9,410 nt of DNA from JBBABP01 sp041657585 (GTDB taxonomy: Bacteria; Patescibacteriota; Gracilibacteria; Absconditabacterales; Absconditicoccaceae), in NCBI GenBank assembly GCA_041657585.1, contig JBBABP010000043.1, positions 1 to 9,410 of the forward strand. The letters run 5' to 3'. Below are positions 1-5,505 of the stretch, in pieces. Numbering within the stretch: the first letter of the stretch is position 1; each line of letters opens with the position of its first letter. Below the pieces are notes generated by a model, which saw nothing but the letters and a program-made list of their open reading frames with translations, made no database searches and was not told the origin of the DNA. The position numbers and the translations under genes were made by a program.

Positions 1-2
1 AT

Positions 3-188
3 ATTATAAATTTTTTGGAAAAATTAAAAGAATTGAAAATAGAAAATGTAGAAAATAATCTGAATATTGAAAATTCGTTAAGAACTATTGATGGCGTAAA
101 AGATTTTGAAGATAAAGAAAAAATAATGCAAAACGTCCAGCATCCGATTATAAATAATTGCATAGAAATTAAATCAGTACTAGTTTAG
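3..188 (+). CDS. 3' end of an unidentified protein (5' truncated by window edge)
   Basis: An open frame enters from the left edge and ends at TAG (186-188), giving about 61 C-terminal residues. The segment is rich in Lys, Glu, Asn and Ile (for example FLEKLKELKIENVENNLNIE) and looks helical, possibly coiled coil. It then runs into a segment around NVQHPIINNCIEIKSVLV. It contains a single Gly, encoded GGC, so it says nothing about TGA use. I do not recognise a family from this tail. The stop codon lies inside the first unit of a downstream heptamer array. The gene converges on the FKBP gene at 244-885. It could be a spurious frame, but its length without TAA or TAG in AT-rich sequence and its amino acid make-up favour a real C-terminus. 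Confidence 0.55.
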   Translation: MINFLEKLKELKIENVENNLNIENSLRTIDGVKDFEDKEKIMQNVQHPIINNCIEIKSVLV

Positions 189-242
189 TCTTTGGTCCCC
201 ACCAATAAAGAGGTGGGCAAGTTTGGTCTTTGGTCTTTAGTT
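184..242. repeat. Heptamer array (TTTRGTC) interrupted by hairpin cassette A
   Basis: In order there are units TTTAGTC (184-190) and TTTGGTC (191-197), a 24-bp GC-rich cassette (198-221), then TTTGGTC (222-228), TTTGGTC (229-235) and TTTAGTT (236-242). The cassette holds inverted arms CCCACC (198-203) and GGTGGG (212-217) around AATAAAGA and ends in CAAG. It sits exactly between units, so TTTGGTC flanks it as a perfect direct repeat. The array starts within the TAG stop of the upstream gene. It lies between two convergent genes. The hairpin has no T-tract on either side, so a terminator role is doubtful. Confidence 0.8.
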
Positions 243-243
243 G

Positions 244-885
244 TTAGTTATTAATTGCCTTTATAGTAATATCAAATATCAAATCTTTGCCAGCTAATTC
301 ATGATTGGCGTCAAAAGTAATTTCTTGATCCGTCACAGCGTAAACTTTCAATTTTTGTCAGTAAGCAGAAGTGACAATGTCCCCTACTTTATATTTTTCT
401 GCATCAGGAATTTTTGCGCGTTCTACTTTGATTAACTTTGTTTCATCTCGTTTACCATATGCTTGATCTGATGGAATTGTAACTGTTTTTGTTTGTCAAA
501 CTTTCATTCCAACAACTGCGTTATCAAAACCAGCAATCATCTGCCCTGCTCAAGCTTGAAATTTTAATCATTCGTTGTAATTTCTTCATGACTGATAAAG
601 TCAGCAATTAACTGCAATATTTTCTACGCTCGTATCGAAAACCTCGTTTTTGTTTAATCTTCAAATATAGTCGACAATTACTGTATCTCATTTTGCAACA
701 ACCTTGTCTCATGTTCAGATTAAATCTGCTTTTTGCAAATATTGATTTATAAAATCTGAACACTGACTTAAAATTTGAGTTCAAGTTTGAGTGTCTGTTT
801 TGACTACATTTTTTTTTGCATTTCAGCATCAAGTTAAAACCATAAATGATAATAAAAAAGGTAAAATAATAAGTAATTTTTTCAT
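244..885 (-). CDS. FKBP-type peptidyl-prolyl cis-trans isomerase, lipoprotein
   Basis: With TGA read as Gly this is a 213-residue protein. Residues 1-19 form a lipoprotein signal (MKKLLIILPFLLSFMVLTG) followed by Cys20; the lipobox is L-T-G-C with its Gly encoded by TGA, so the mature protein should be lipid-anchored outside the cytoplasmic membrane. The FKBP domain follows: VDYIGRL (71-77), VFDTS (82-86), LKFQAGAGQMIAGFDNAVVG (107-126) and TVTIPSDQAYG (134-144). It continues into a SlyD-type segment near 150-198 (FDANHELAGKDLIFDI). The family catalyses prolyl cis-trans isomerisation and can act as a chaperone; a folding factor for secreted proteins is inferred. Thirteen of 19 Gly codons are TGA. 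The ATG at 885 lies just before the signal peptide; no Shine-Dalgarno sequence is evident. The 3' end abuts a heptamer array. Confidence 0.9.
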
Positions 886-910
886 AATTTTTTGTAATCA
901 AGAAATAAAA

Positions 911-954
911 AAGCTATGAAAGCCTCAAAGCTATAAAAGCTATAGAAGCTAAAT
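911..954. repeat. Degenerate 9-bp tandem repeat upstream of the FKBP gene
   Basis: AAGC recurs at 911, 920, 928, 937 and 946, giving units such as AAGCTATGA, AAGCCTCA and AAGCTATAG with spacing of 9, 8, 9 and 9. It lies 25-70 bp upstream of the FKBP start codon. A similar 9-bp array occurs at 1781-1824. The remaining intergenic sequence between 886 and 1163 holds a terminator (969-996), a 28-bp palindrome (1077-1104) and a heptamer array (1120-1168). I see no gene in it. Confidence 0.6.
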
Positions 955-968
955 GGGATTTGTTGTTC

Positions 969-996
969 AAAAAAAATCCTGTTTAATTCAGGATTT
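969..996 (-). terminator. Intrinsic terminator for the minus strand cluster
   Basis: Arms AAATCCTG (974-981) and CAGGATTT (989-996) pair perfectly around a 7-nt loop. On the minus strand the stem runs straight into T residues (eight A on the + strand, 969-976, of which the last three belong to the stem). This fits termination of transcripts from the minus strand cluster whose last gene ends at 1164, and it separates them from the FKBP gene. Confidence 0.7.
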
Positions 997-1076
997 ATTT
1001 TAATTATATCTTATAAGAATTCAAACAAAATTTGGAATTTAGAACCTGTCTACTAATTTAGACGTAATTAATTCAC

Positions 1077-1104
1077 GTAGAGATAATTCATGAATTATCT
1101 CTAC
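1077..1104. repeat. Perfect 28-bp palindrome
   Basis: The 14-bp half-site GTAGAGATAATTCA is followed with no spacer by its exact reverse complement. Next to it lie a shorter hairpin at 1048-1063 (GTCTA/TAGAC arms) and two direct ACGT-containing motifs. There is no T-tract on either side, so it is not an obvious terminator. It could be a cruciform-forming insertion sequence relic or a protein-binding site; no gene lies within it. Confidence 0.75.
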
Positions 1105-1119
1105 AACTATATAATTAAA

Positions 1120-1168
1120 GACTATCGACTAAAGACTATTGACTAAAGACTATCGACTAAAGACTAAT
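1120..1168. repeat. Seven-unit heptamer array (GACTAWN)
   Basis: Seven contiguous heptamers with no gaps: GACTATC, GACTAAA, GACTATT, GACTAAA, GACTATC, GACTAAA, GACTAAT. On the minus strand every unit contains TAGTC. The TAG stop codon (1164-1166) of the minus strand membrane protein gene is the first such TAG, so the array begins at the stop codon and continues downstream of the gene. The unit resembles the TTTAGTC units at 184-242 in reverse complement. No hairpin cassette interrupts this array. Confidence 0.9.
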
Positions 1169-1481
1169 CTTTGTCTGCTTTAAAATAATATCACATCACA
1201 AATCACAATGGAGTACCGATAATTGATCAAATAAGCGTAACAACTGTTTCAAGTTTTAAAAATAAATTTGCTTGCCCAACCATATAATAAACGAATAAAT
1301 TGTATCATATTGTAAAAAGAATGCTTCCAAATAATGCGATAAAAAATCACCACACGAAAATTTTTCAGATTTTTGCTCTTGTTTCATCATTAAATTTTAC
1401 TGAATCAAATTCATCATTTTGATCGTCCAAAAGTTTTTGTTTAATTTCGTCTATTGATTTTTTGATATCATCTTCTATCAT
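1164..1481 (-). CDS. Small two-helix membrane protein of unknown function
   Basis: A 105-residue protein in code 25. Residues 1-40 are charged and probably cytoplasmic (MIEDDIKKSIDEIKQKLLDD at the start). Two hydrophobic helices follow, at about 41-67 (FVWGFFIALFGSILFTIGY) and 78-100 (ETVVTLIGSIIGTPLGFVMG), and the protein ends with YYFKADKD. Six of 9 Gly are TGA, mostly inside the helices, so under the standard code the gene would vanish. The start (1481) lies 10 nt downstream of the stop of the coiled-coil gene at 1492, so the two are probably co-transcribed. The shape, an acidic N-terminus plus a helical hairpin, is seen in many uncharacterised small membrane proteins and some holin-like proteins, but I see no diagnostic motif. 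The TAG stop is inside a heptamer array. Confidence 0.8.
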
Positions 1482-1491
1482 TTTCTGTAAA

Positions 1492-1761
1492 TTATTTTTT
1501 AAAAGCAAGTGTTATAAATTTTTGGTAAGCATCAACTAAACTATTTGTCTGATGTAAAAGATTTTTTACAGATTCATTGATGTGATTTAAAGAACGCTCA
1601 AGTTGTGTAGAAACAGCTGGTTGAATTTGTTGATTATTTAAATAATTAATAACTTTTTTGATGTTTGAAGTTTCATCTATCAAAAATTTTATTGTGTTCA
1701 CATTTTTTTCTATCAAAAATTTTATTTGTTTATGCTGAGATATTAATTTATCTTTTGTCAT
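1492..1761 (-). CDS. Small coiled-coil protein of unknown function
   Basis: From the ATG at 1761 this is 89 residues, beginning MTKDKLISQHKQIKFLIEKN and ending LVDAYQKFITLAFKK. The spacing of I, L and V among charged residues and Asn suggests one long amphipathic helix or coiled coil. There is no Gly, so the frame is open in either code. The frame stays open upstream as far as a TTG at 1837-1839. That longer form (115 aa) would add a hydrophobic stretch, FVAFVTFLLLILI, ahead of Met27 and make a membrane-anchored coiled coil. However, this extension is encoded by short tandem repeats (9-bp and 7-bp units) with GGN rather than TGA Gly, so I prefer the ATG. No clear Shine-Dalgarno sequence precedes it. 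It is followed closely by the membrane protein gene at 1164-1481, suggesting a functional pair. Confidence 0.7.
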   Translation of the reverse strand: MTKDKLISQHKQIKFLIEKNVNTIKFLIDETSNIKKVINYLNNQQIQPAVSTQLERSLNHINESVKNLLHQTNSLVDAYQKFITLAFKK

Positions 1762-1780
1762 AATTAAGATTAGAAGTAAA

Positions 1781-1824
1781 AAAGTTACAAAGGCTACAAA
1801 GGCTTCAAAGGCTTCAAAGGTACC
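1781..1824. repeat. 9-bp tandem repeat (AAAGGCTWC)
   Basis: The units are AAAGTTAC (8 bp, 1781-1788), AAAGGCTAC (1789-1797), AAAGGCTTC (1798-1806), AAAGGCTTC (1807-1815) and AAAGGTACC (1816-1824). Because 9 is a multiple of 3, the array remains open in the minus strand frame of the coiled-coil gene, reading as E-A-F, E-A-F, V-A-F, V-T-F. It directly abuts a heptamer array at 1826-1853. Confidence 0.8.
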
Positions 1825-1825
1825 A

Positions 1826-1890
1826 TTTCCTAATTCCAAATTCCCAGTTCCTAACCACGCAGTTGCGGGACTTCGCTACGCTCGTTCCTA
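1826..1890. repeat. Heptamer array (minus strand TWGGAAY) interrupted by cassette G
   Basis: On the + strand the units are TTTCCTA (1826-1832), ATTCCAA (1833-1839), ATTCCCA (1840-1846) and GTTCCTA (1847-1853). A 30-bp GC-rich cassette (1854-1883) follows, then an exact second GTTCCTA (1884-1890). The cassette includes a small GCAGTTGC dyad and the string GGGACTTCGCTACGCTC. The distal GTTCCTA contains the TAG stop codon (1888-1890, minus strand) of the gene at 1888-2403. The cassette is therefore bracketed by perfect 7-bp direct repeats, one of which is the end of a gene. Confidence 0.75.
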
Positions 1891-2403
1891 TTTTAAATTA
1901 TCCAAACTTTGTGTTTGTTCTTCTGGTTTTGTTTCTGGTTTTGTTGTTGTAGGAATATTTTCACTGATAGTTTGACTAACTGCATTTACTCAAAACATTG
2001 CATCTTTTGCAACTATTTCAGCTACTTGTGATGCTTTGTTTGCAACTGTTGTTGCTGTGTCTATAGTTTTGTTTACAGCTGTCGTTGCTGTGTCTATAGT
2101 CTTGTTTGTAACATCAACAACTTTATTTGTTACGTCATTCGCACTATCCCAAACTTTTGTAAAAACCTTATCAACATTTGGAACTTTTTGAGAAATAGGA
2201 TTACTTTCTCAAGTTACTGGATCTGGTTGTCCTGTAATTTTCGCCAAAAAACTAACCGTGCTTTTGATAAATTTATTCAAGGATCATTCTGTAGCAACTT
2301 TAGGCTGAGTATCAACAGTAGTTTTCACTTCATTAAAATTTTCTGTTGAACTTGCGTTTTGTAAATCTGTCATTTTTGTTTGTAATGTATAAAAAGAAAA
2401 CAT
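1888..2403 (-). CDS. Helical 11-residue-repeat protein, no recognised family
   Basis: A 171-residue protein starting at the ATG at 2403 (MFSFYTLQTKMTDLQNASST). This start has AAGGA 10 nt upstream and a TATAAT further upstream. An internal ATG at 2373 would give 161 residues but has no such signals. The N-terminal half is Ser, Thr and Asn rich. The centre has helical repeats of 7 then 11, 11 and 11 residues, each starting with NK (NKVVDVT, NKTIDTATTAV, NKTIDTATTVA, NKASQVAEIVA), like the amphipathic repeats of LEA or apolipoprotein-type helices. The C-terminus is a Thr, Lys, Pro, Glu-rich tail. There is no signal peptide or transmembrane helix. The 33-bp DNA repeats (2051-2083 and 2084-2116) are nearly identical over their first 24 bp, implying recent duplication. 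Three of 4 Gly are TGA. A surface-binding or stress-protective helix is possible; function is unknown. Confidence 0.75.
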
Positions 2404-2413
2404 AATTATTTTA

Positions 2414-2428
2414 TCCTTTTTGATTATA
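2414..2428 (-). promoter_or_regulatory. -10 box and Shine-Dalgarno for the 1888-2403 gene
   Basis: On the minus strand, a consensus TATAAT (2423-2428) is followed by AAGGA (2414-2418), 10 nt before the ATG at 2401-2403. A transcript starting 6-8 nt after the -10 box would have a leader of only about 15 nt, just long enough for the ribosome site. I see no good -35 box. This is the clearest ribosome binding site in the window and favours the 2403 start over 2373. Confidence 0.55.
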
Positions 2429-2495
2429 AAAGCAAAAAATGACGTATATTGTTAGATATTAACTTGCTTTTTTGCCAAAAAATTATATGATATAT

Positions 2496-2575
2496 AATAG
2501 TGACGAGCTTGCCTGTCGGTAGGTAGGTGAATAGTGACGAGTGAATAGTTACGAGTGACGAGTGAATAGTTTAAA
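2496..2575. repeat. Heptamer array (GTGAATA/GTGACGA) interrupted by cassette B
   Basis: A first copy of AATAGTGACGAG (2496-2507) precedes a 22-bp cassette (2508-2529) that starts CTTGCCTGTCGG and ends TAGGTAGGTG. The cassette is followed by a second exact AATAGTGACGAG (2530-2541). In heptamer phase the downstream units are GTGAATA, GTGACGA, GTGAATA, GTTACGA, GTGACGA, GTGAATA and GTTTAAA, contiguous over 2527-2575. The gap of 274 bp between the genes ending and starting at 2403 and 2678 consists of a promoter, this array and the octamer block at 2598-2676; I see no gene in it. Confidence 0.85.
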
Positions 2576-2597
2576 GCCACAAGCATAAAATTTCGGA

Positions 2598-2676
2598 TTT
2601 TTTAACCCTGCTAAAGCAGGGCTCACTTCGTTCGTTTTTTAATCTTTTAATATTTTAATTTTTGAATCTTTTAATT
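2598..2676. repeat. Cassette F between TTTTTTAA repeats, then octamer array up to the rluA-type start
   Basis: TTTTTTAA (2598-2605) and an exact second TTTTTTAA (2635-2642) bracket a 29-bp cassette (2606-2634). The cassette has a perfect hairpin, CCCTGC (2606-2611) and GCAGGG (2616-2621), with a TAAA loop, followed by CTCACTTCGTTCG. The right repeat is part of five octamers, TTTTAATC, TTTTAATA, TTTTAATT, TTTGAATC and TTTTAATT (2637-2676). These end one base before the ATG at 2678, so they form the untranslated leader of that gene and leave no room for a Shine-Dalgarno sequence. Confidence 0.8.
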
Positions 2677-2677
2677 T

Positions 2678-3640
2678 ATGTCCGATTTAACATATTTTGG
2701 TGAATGAGAGAGAATTGACGTATGGCTAACTAATGAATTTTGATATTCAAGAAATTTTTTTCATCATATCATTCAAAGATGATGAATCAAAGTTAATGAA
2801 AATATCGTAAAAAAATCTTATAAATTAAGAAATAATGATCAGATTGTTATTGAAAATTTACAAAGACATTTATCTCCATTGGTCTTAGAAGAGTCACCAA
2901 AAATAGATATTTCGATAGTTTTGGAAAAAGAAGATTATTTAGTTGTGAACAAACCTAAATGAGTTTTGTCTCATCCAAAAAATTTATGGGAAGTTGATAA
3001 ACCTTCTGTTGTTGGGTTTTTGTATCATAGATATAAAGAATTGCCTTCAGTTGGAAATTTTATAAGAGCTGGGCTAATTCATAGATTAGATATAGGAACT
3101 GATGGTTTGATGATAATTGTCAAAACTGAAAAATGACTGAAATATTTTAAAAATTTATTTAATCAAAAATCTGACTTAAAAGAAATTGAGGATAAAGAAA
3201 AAGTTTGATTGAAAAAATTTTATCGTGCATTTTGCTATTTAAAGTCAGATTGAGAAAAATTTTTGGATTGAATAAAAGATGATCTCCCCTATTATATCCA
3301 AGAAATCGTAAAGCCAAAAATCCCTTATTACATACCCAAAATCTGAATAACAAAAATACTGGCAATTTCATTGCCAGAAGGAACGAGGGACAAGGTAAAA
3401 GGGAAAAATAATAATATCAAGCCATTGTTCCACAACCCTAAATCCTCATCCATAGTTAAAATTTCGTTAGAAATTTTGACGTGAAGAACGCACCAAATAA
3501 GATATCATTTGAGTAGTAAATGATTGCCGATAATTGGAGATTGATTGTATGGAGATGATGAAAATAATGAGATTCAATTGACTGCGTATAAATTAATTTT
3601 CACAGATCCAGATTGAGAGAGAATTAGTTTGGAAATATAA
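2678..3640 (+). CDS. RluA-family rRNA pseudouridine synthase with S4 domain
   Basis: 320 residues in code 25. Residues about 10-60 form an S4 RNA-binding domain (RIDVWLTNEFGYSRNFFHHI, then QRGGIKVNE). The catalytic motif HRLDIGTDGL has its Asp at residue 138, the nucleophile of the RluA family, which isomerises uridine to pseudouridine in rRNA (or tRNA). FYRAF (about 181-185) and TGRTHQIRYHL (from 268) followed by GLPIIGDGLYG complete the family signature. Fourteen of 24 Gly are TGA, including the Gly of TGRTHQIR. The distance from Asp138 to TGRTHQ is 130 residues, against about 85 in typical RluA/RluD as I recall. The extra residues lie roughly between 190 and 262, where codon use is visibly richer in C and a perfect 19-bp hairpin occurs. 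The substrate site cannot be assigned. The gene converges on the acyltransferase gene 45 bp downstream. Confidence 0.93.
3359..3377. repeat. Perfect hairpin inside the pseudouridine synthase gene
   Basis: CTGGCAAT (3359-3366), loop TTC, then ATTGCCAG (3370-3377). It is translated in frame as part of residues L-A-I-S-L-P within the extra segment of the RluA-family protein. It is followed by GGAACGAGGGACAAGG, which resembles the GC-rich strings of the intergenic cassettes. It may be a former intergenic hairpin absorbed into coding sequence; this is speculative. Confidence 0.5.
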
Positions 3641-3685
3641 AAAAAATCCCCACTTATAAAGCAAGGACTTGTTATAAATAACGAA

Positions 3686-4573
3686 TTAACTTAAATATCT
3701 TTCCATCAATTCTTCGTGGATATCTTTGATAGTTATCAAAATCCCAGTTTCAATGGTATTCCCAAATTTTTTATTAAATGCCGTACCAAATGATTTCATT
3801 GTTGGTGACAAATCCATGTATGAACTTATCAATGGTGGGATTCGTTCATTAAATTTGGATAAAGAAGTTTTCAGAATGGATTTATCTTCACGATAACTAT
3901 TTTTTAAAAATATTCCCTTTAAAAGATGAATACTTTCTTGCAAAGATTTATCTTCAAATTCTGTCTTTGGTTTTAGTAATTTTTCTGTGTCAGGAAAATG
4001 TTTTTCCAAGAAATATAGAATTAATAATTTTGCCTGTTCGTTGTACTTTTGGTACATCGTCACTTTGCCGAAGAAATATTTTATTTCTCGATTTTCTTTT
4101 ACCAAATGACCCAATCCATTCCACAAATTAAACAATGAATAAAGAGTATTTTGATATTTTGGTTGAATAAAAGATCGTCCAAGTTCAATTGAATATGGCA
4201 AATATTCCTGTATGAACTTTGTAGAAAAATCAAATAATTCTTCTGTTGGGCTTAAAATTTTGCCGTCTTTAAATAAATCTTTCATCAAGGCAAACCTGTA
4301 TCCTCCAACAATTTCTTCATCCTGTGGATTCCAAACTATCAGTTGCTGAAAAAAATTATCAAACTCGTCTAAATCAACTGGTTTTCCTGTTCCGCCACCA
4401 GCATTACGAAAAGTTAATTCTCGCAATCTTCCAAGCTCTTGCAACAAATTTGGACTATCTTTGGATGAAAAAATATAAATTTCGTTTTTGTTTTTGGTCT
4501 GTTTTATTAATTTTGATGTTGTTAATTCTTTTTTTAAAGAATCTAAAACGATTGGTTGTATTAAATTTTCCAT
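3686..4573 (-). CDS. GlsB/OlsB-like acyl-ACP-dependent N-acyltransferase (GNAT fold)
   Basis: 295 residues, open in either code. The sequence fits the Acetyltransf_5 (hemolysin-like, OlsB/GlsB) group as found in Bacteroidetes: IYIFSSKDSPNLLQELGRLR, RNAGGGTGKPVDLDEFD (56-72), LIVWNPQDEEIVGGYRF (78-94) and ELGRSFIQPKYQ. Characterised relatives transfer a 3-hydroxyacyl chain from acyl carrier protein to the amino group of ornithine (OlsB) or glycine (GlsB), the first step to aminolipids. No O-acyltransferase partner (OlsA or GlsA) lies nearby, and the amino acceptor is unknown. Oddly, all 16 Gly are GGN and none is TGA, unlike every other Gly-rich gene here, which suggests recent transfer from a standard-code organism. 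Convergent with the pseudouridine synthase. The 45-bp gap (3641-3685) has only a weak imperfect dyad. A plausible promoter lies at 4628-4655. Confidence 0.85.
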   Translation of the reverse strand: MENLIQPIVLDSLKKELTTSKLIKQTKNKNEIYIFSSKDSPNLLQELGRLRELTFRNAGGGTGKPVDLDEFDNFFQQLIVWNPQDEEIVGGYRFALMKDLFKDGKILSPTEELFDFSTKFIQEYLPYSIELGRSFIQPKYQNTLYSLFNLWNGLGHLVKENREIKYFFGKVTMYQKYNEQAKLLILYFLEKHFPDTEKLLKPKTEFEDKSLQESIHLLKGIFLKNSYREDKSILKTSLSKFNERIPPLISSYMDLSPTMKSFGTAFNKKFGNTIETGILITIKDIHEELMERYLS

Positions 4574-4627
4574 ATTATTTAATTTAATTTTATTTTATTT
4601 TTGTTATTAATTTTTATTTGAGACTGA

Positions 4628-4655
4628 AATATAAGAATGTAAATACATTTTTCAA
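4628..4655 (-). promoter_or_regulatory. Promoter for the acyltransferase gene with an operator-like dyad
   Basis: On the minus strand, TTGAAA (4650-4655) and TATATT (4628-4633) are 16 bp apart, close to a sigma-70 promoter, with a leader of about 48 nt to the ATG at 4573. The spacer contains an inverted repeat, AATGTA-TT-TACATT (4636-4649), occupying almost the whole gap between -35 and -10, where a repressor could bind. No Shine-Dalgarno sequence is present. The leader is pure A/T-rich sequence. Confidence 0.45.
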
Positions 4656-4678
4656 TATGAAATTTTTTAATGTTTTAA

Positions 4679-5470
4679 CTATTTTGTATTTGTTGTTGTT
4701 TGTAAAATTAACTGAAAATTATTGAAATTCTGATTTAATTTTTTTTGTCGAATTTTTCAATATAGTTTAGAAGTTATGGATATTGTAAAGTATGGATTAA
4801 TTTTAAATTCATTTGATGAATAATAGTTTGGATTTTTTGTTGGAGAAATAGTGATATTCCGATTGGAAATTGTAATATTATCTGGAAATAAATTTGTCCA
4901 TCAATCTTCTTGATCTTTTGGCAAATTAAATCAAATATATCATCAAGAAATAGCAGTTCAAGTGCAAATAAATCATTGGCTGTAATCGCAAGCTCGTGTA
5001 TCTATGACTCAATCATAAACTCACGAAGAAATGGCGATATTAAAATTATGATTGTTTCACGCGTCAAATCATTTTAATTTTAAAATTTGTATATTATATT
5101 GTTTTTCGTTATCTCAACTAATTACTCAATCGCCGTTTCGATCCCCACTATTGATTAATTTTCTTCTAAAAAAAATTTTCTGTGTTTCGTCTTGAGAAAT
5201 TAAATATAATTCTTGAATTCATGTCGAAGAAATTAATTTATTATCGCCAGAATAATCATCATAATCTATTTCGTAATCTTTGGTAATTGAATTTATTTTT
5301 TCAAATCACAAATAAGTGTCCTGAAGCAAATCTTGTCTTGCGGATAGATTATATTTTGATTTCATTATGCTGTTGTAAAGACTAATGATGACTGTCATAA
5401 GTAAAGAAAACAATATCAAAGCCAAGATTATTTCCAACAAACTAAATCATTTTTTTATATTTATTTTCAT
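4679..5470 (-). CDS. Type IV pilin-like (pseudopilin) protein with class III signal
   Basis: 263 residues in code 25. The N-terminus MKINIKKG/FSLLEIILALIL is a canonical type IV prepilin signal: a basic leader, Gly8 at the prepilin peptidase cut, Phe9 as the new N-terminus (normally methylated) and Glu13 as the conserved E5 of the mature protein, followed by the hydrophobic assembly helix (to about 31). Gly8 is encoded by TGA. The globular domain holds DRNGDGVISGDNE (110-122), which resembles an EF-hand or dockerin calcium loop, and a Cys pair at 161 and 169 that could form a disulfide. Sixteen of 19 Gly are TGA. It lies 96 bp downstream of the peptidoglycan-binding protein gene on the same strand with a repeat between. 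The length suits a large minor pilin or pseudopilin. No pilus ATPase, platform protein or prepilin peptidase is in the window. Confidence 0.85.
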
Positions 5471-5505
5471 AATTATAAACTAAAAGTAAATATAGTATGT
5501 TGACT

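Noticed and set aside
608..901. Open frame on the minus strand giving a 97-residue Lys/Arg/Phe-rich peptide
   Set aside because: It lies in another frame of the FKBP lipoprotein gene, which has clear domain motifs in code 25.
886..1163. tRNA or small RNA gene in the intergenic region
   Set aside because: No cloverleaf, T-loop or anticodon arm pattern was found; the hairpins present are a terminator, a small hairpin and a perfect palindrome.
1120..2575. Possible CRISPR arrays from regular repeats
   Set aside because: Units are 7-9 bp and contiguous, with no spacers of 25-40 bp and no cas genes.
2678..3640. Apparent pseudogenes with many in-frame TGA codons (also clpP, pilin-like and CHAP genes)
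   Set aside because: The TGA codons fall on conserved Gly positions and the frames are otherwise intact, so codon reassignment explains them, not decay.
3641..3685. Terminator between the convergent pseudouridine synthase and acyltransferase genes
   Set aside because: Only a weak dyad (TTATAA and CAAG/CTTG with a bulge) and no T-tract; not convincing.
4324..4587. Open frame on the + strand opposite the acyltransferase start
   Set aside because: Antisense shadow of a conserved gene; no family features or start signals.
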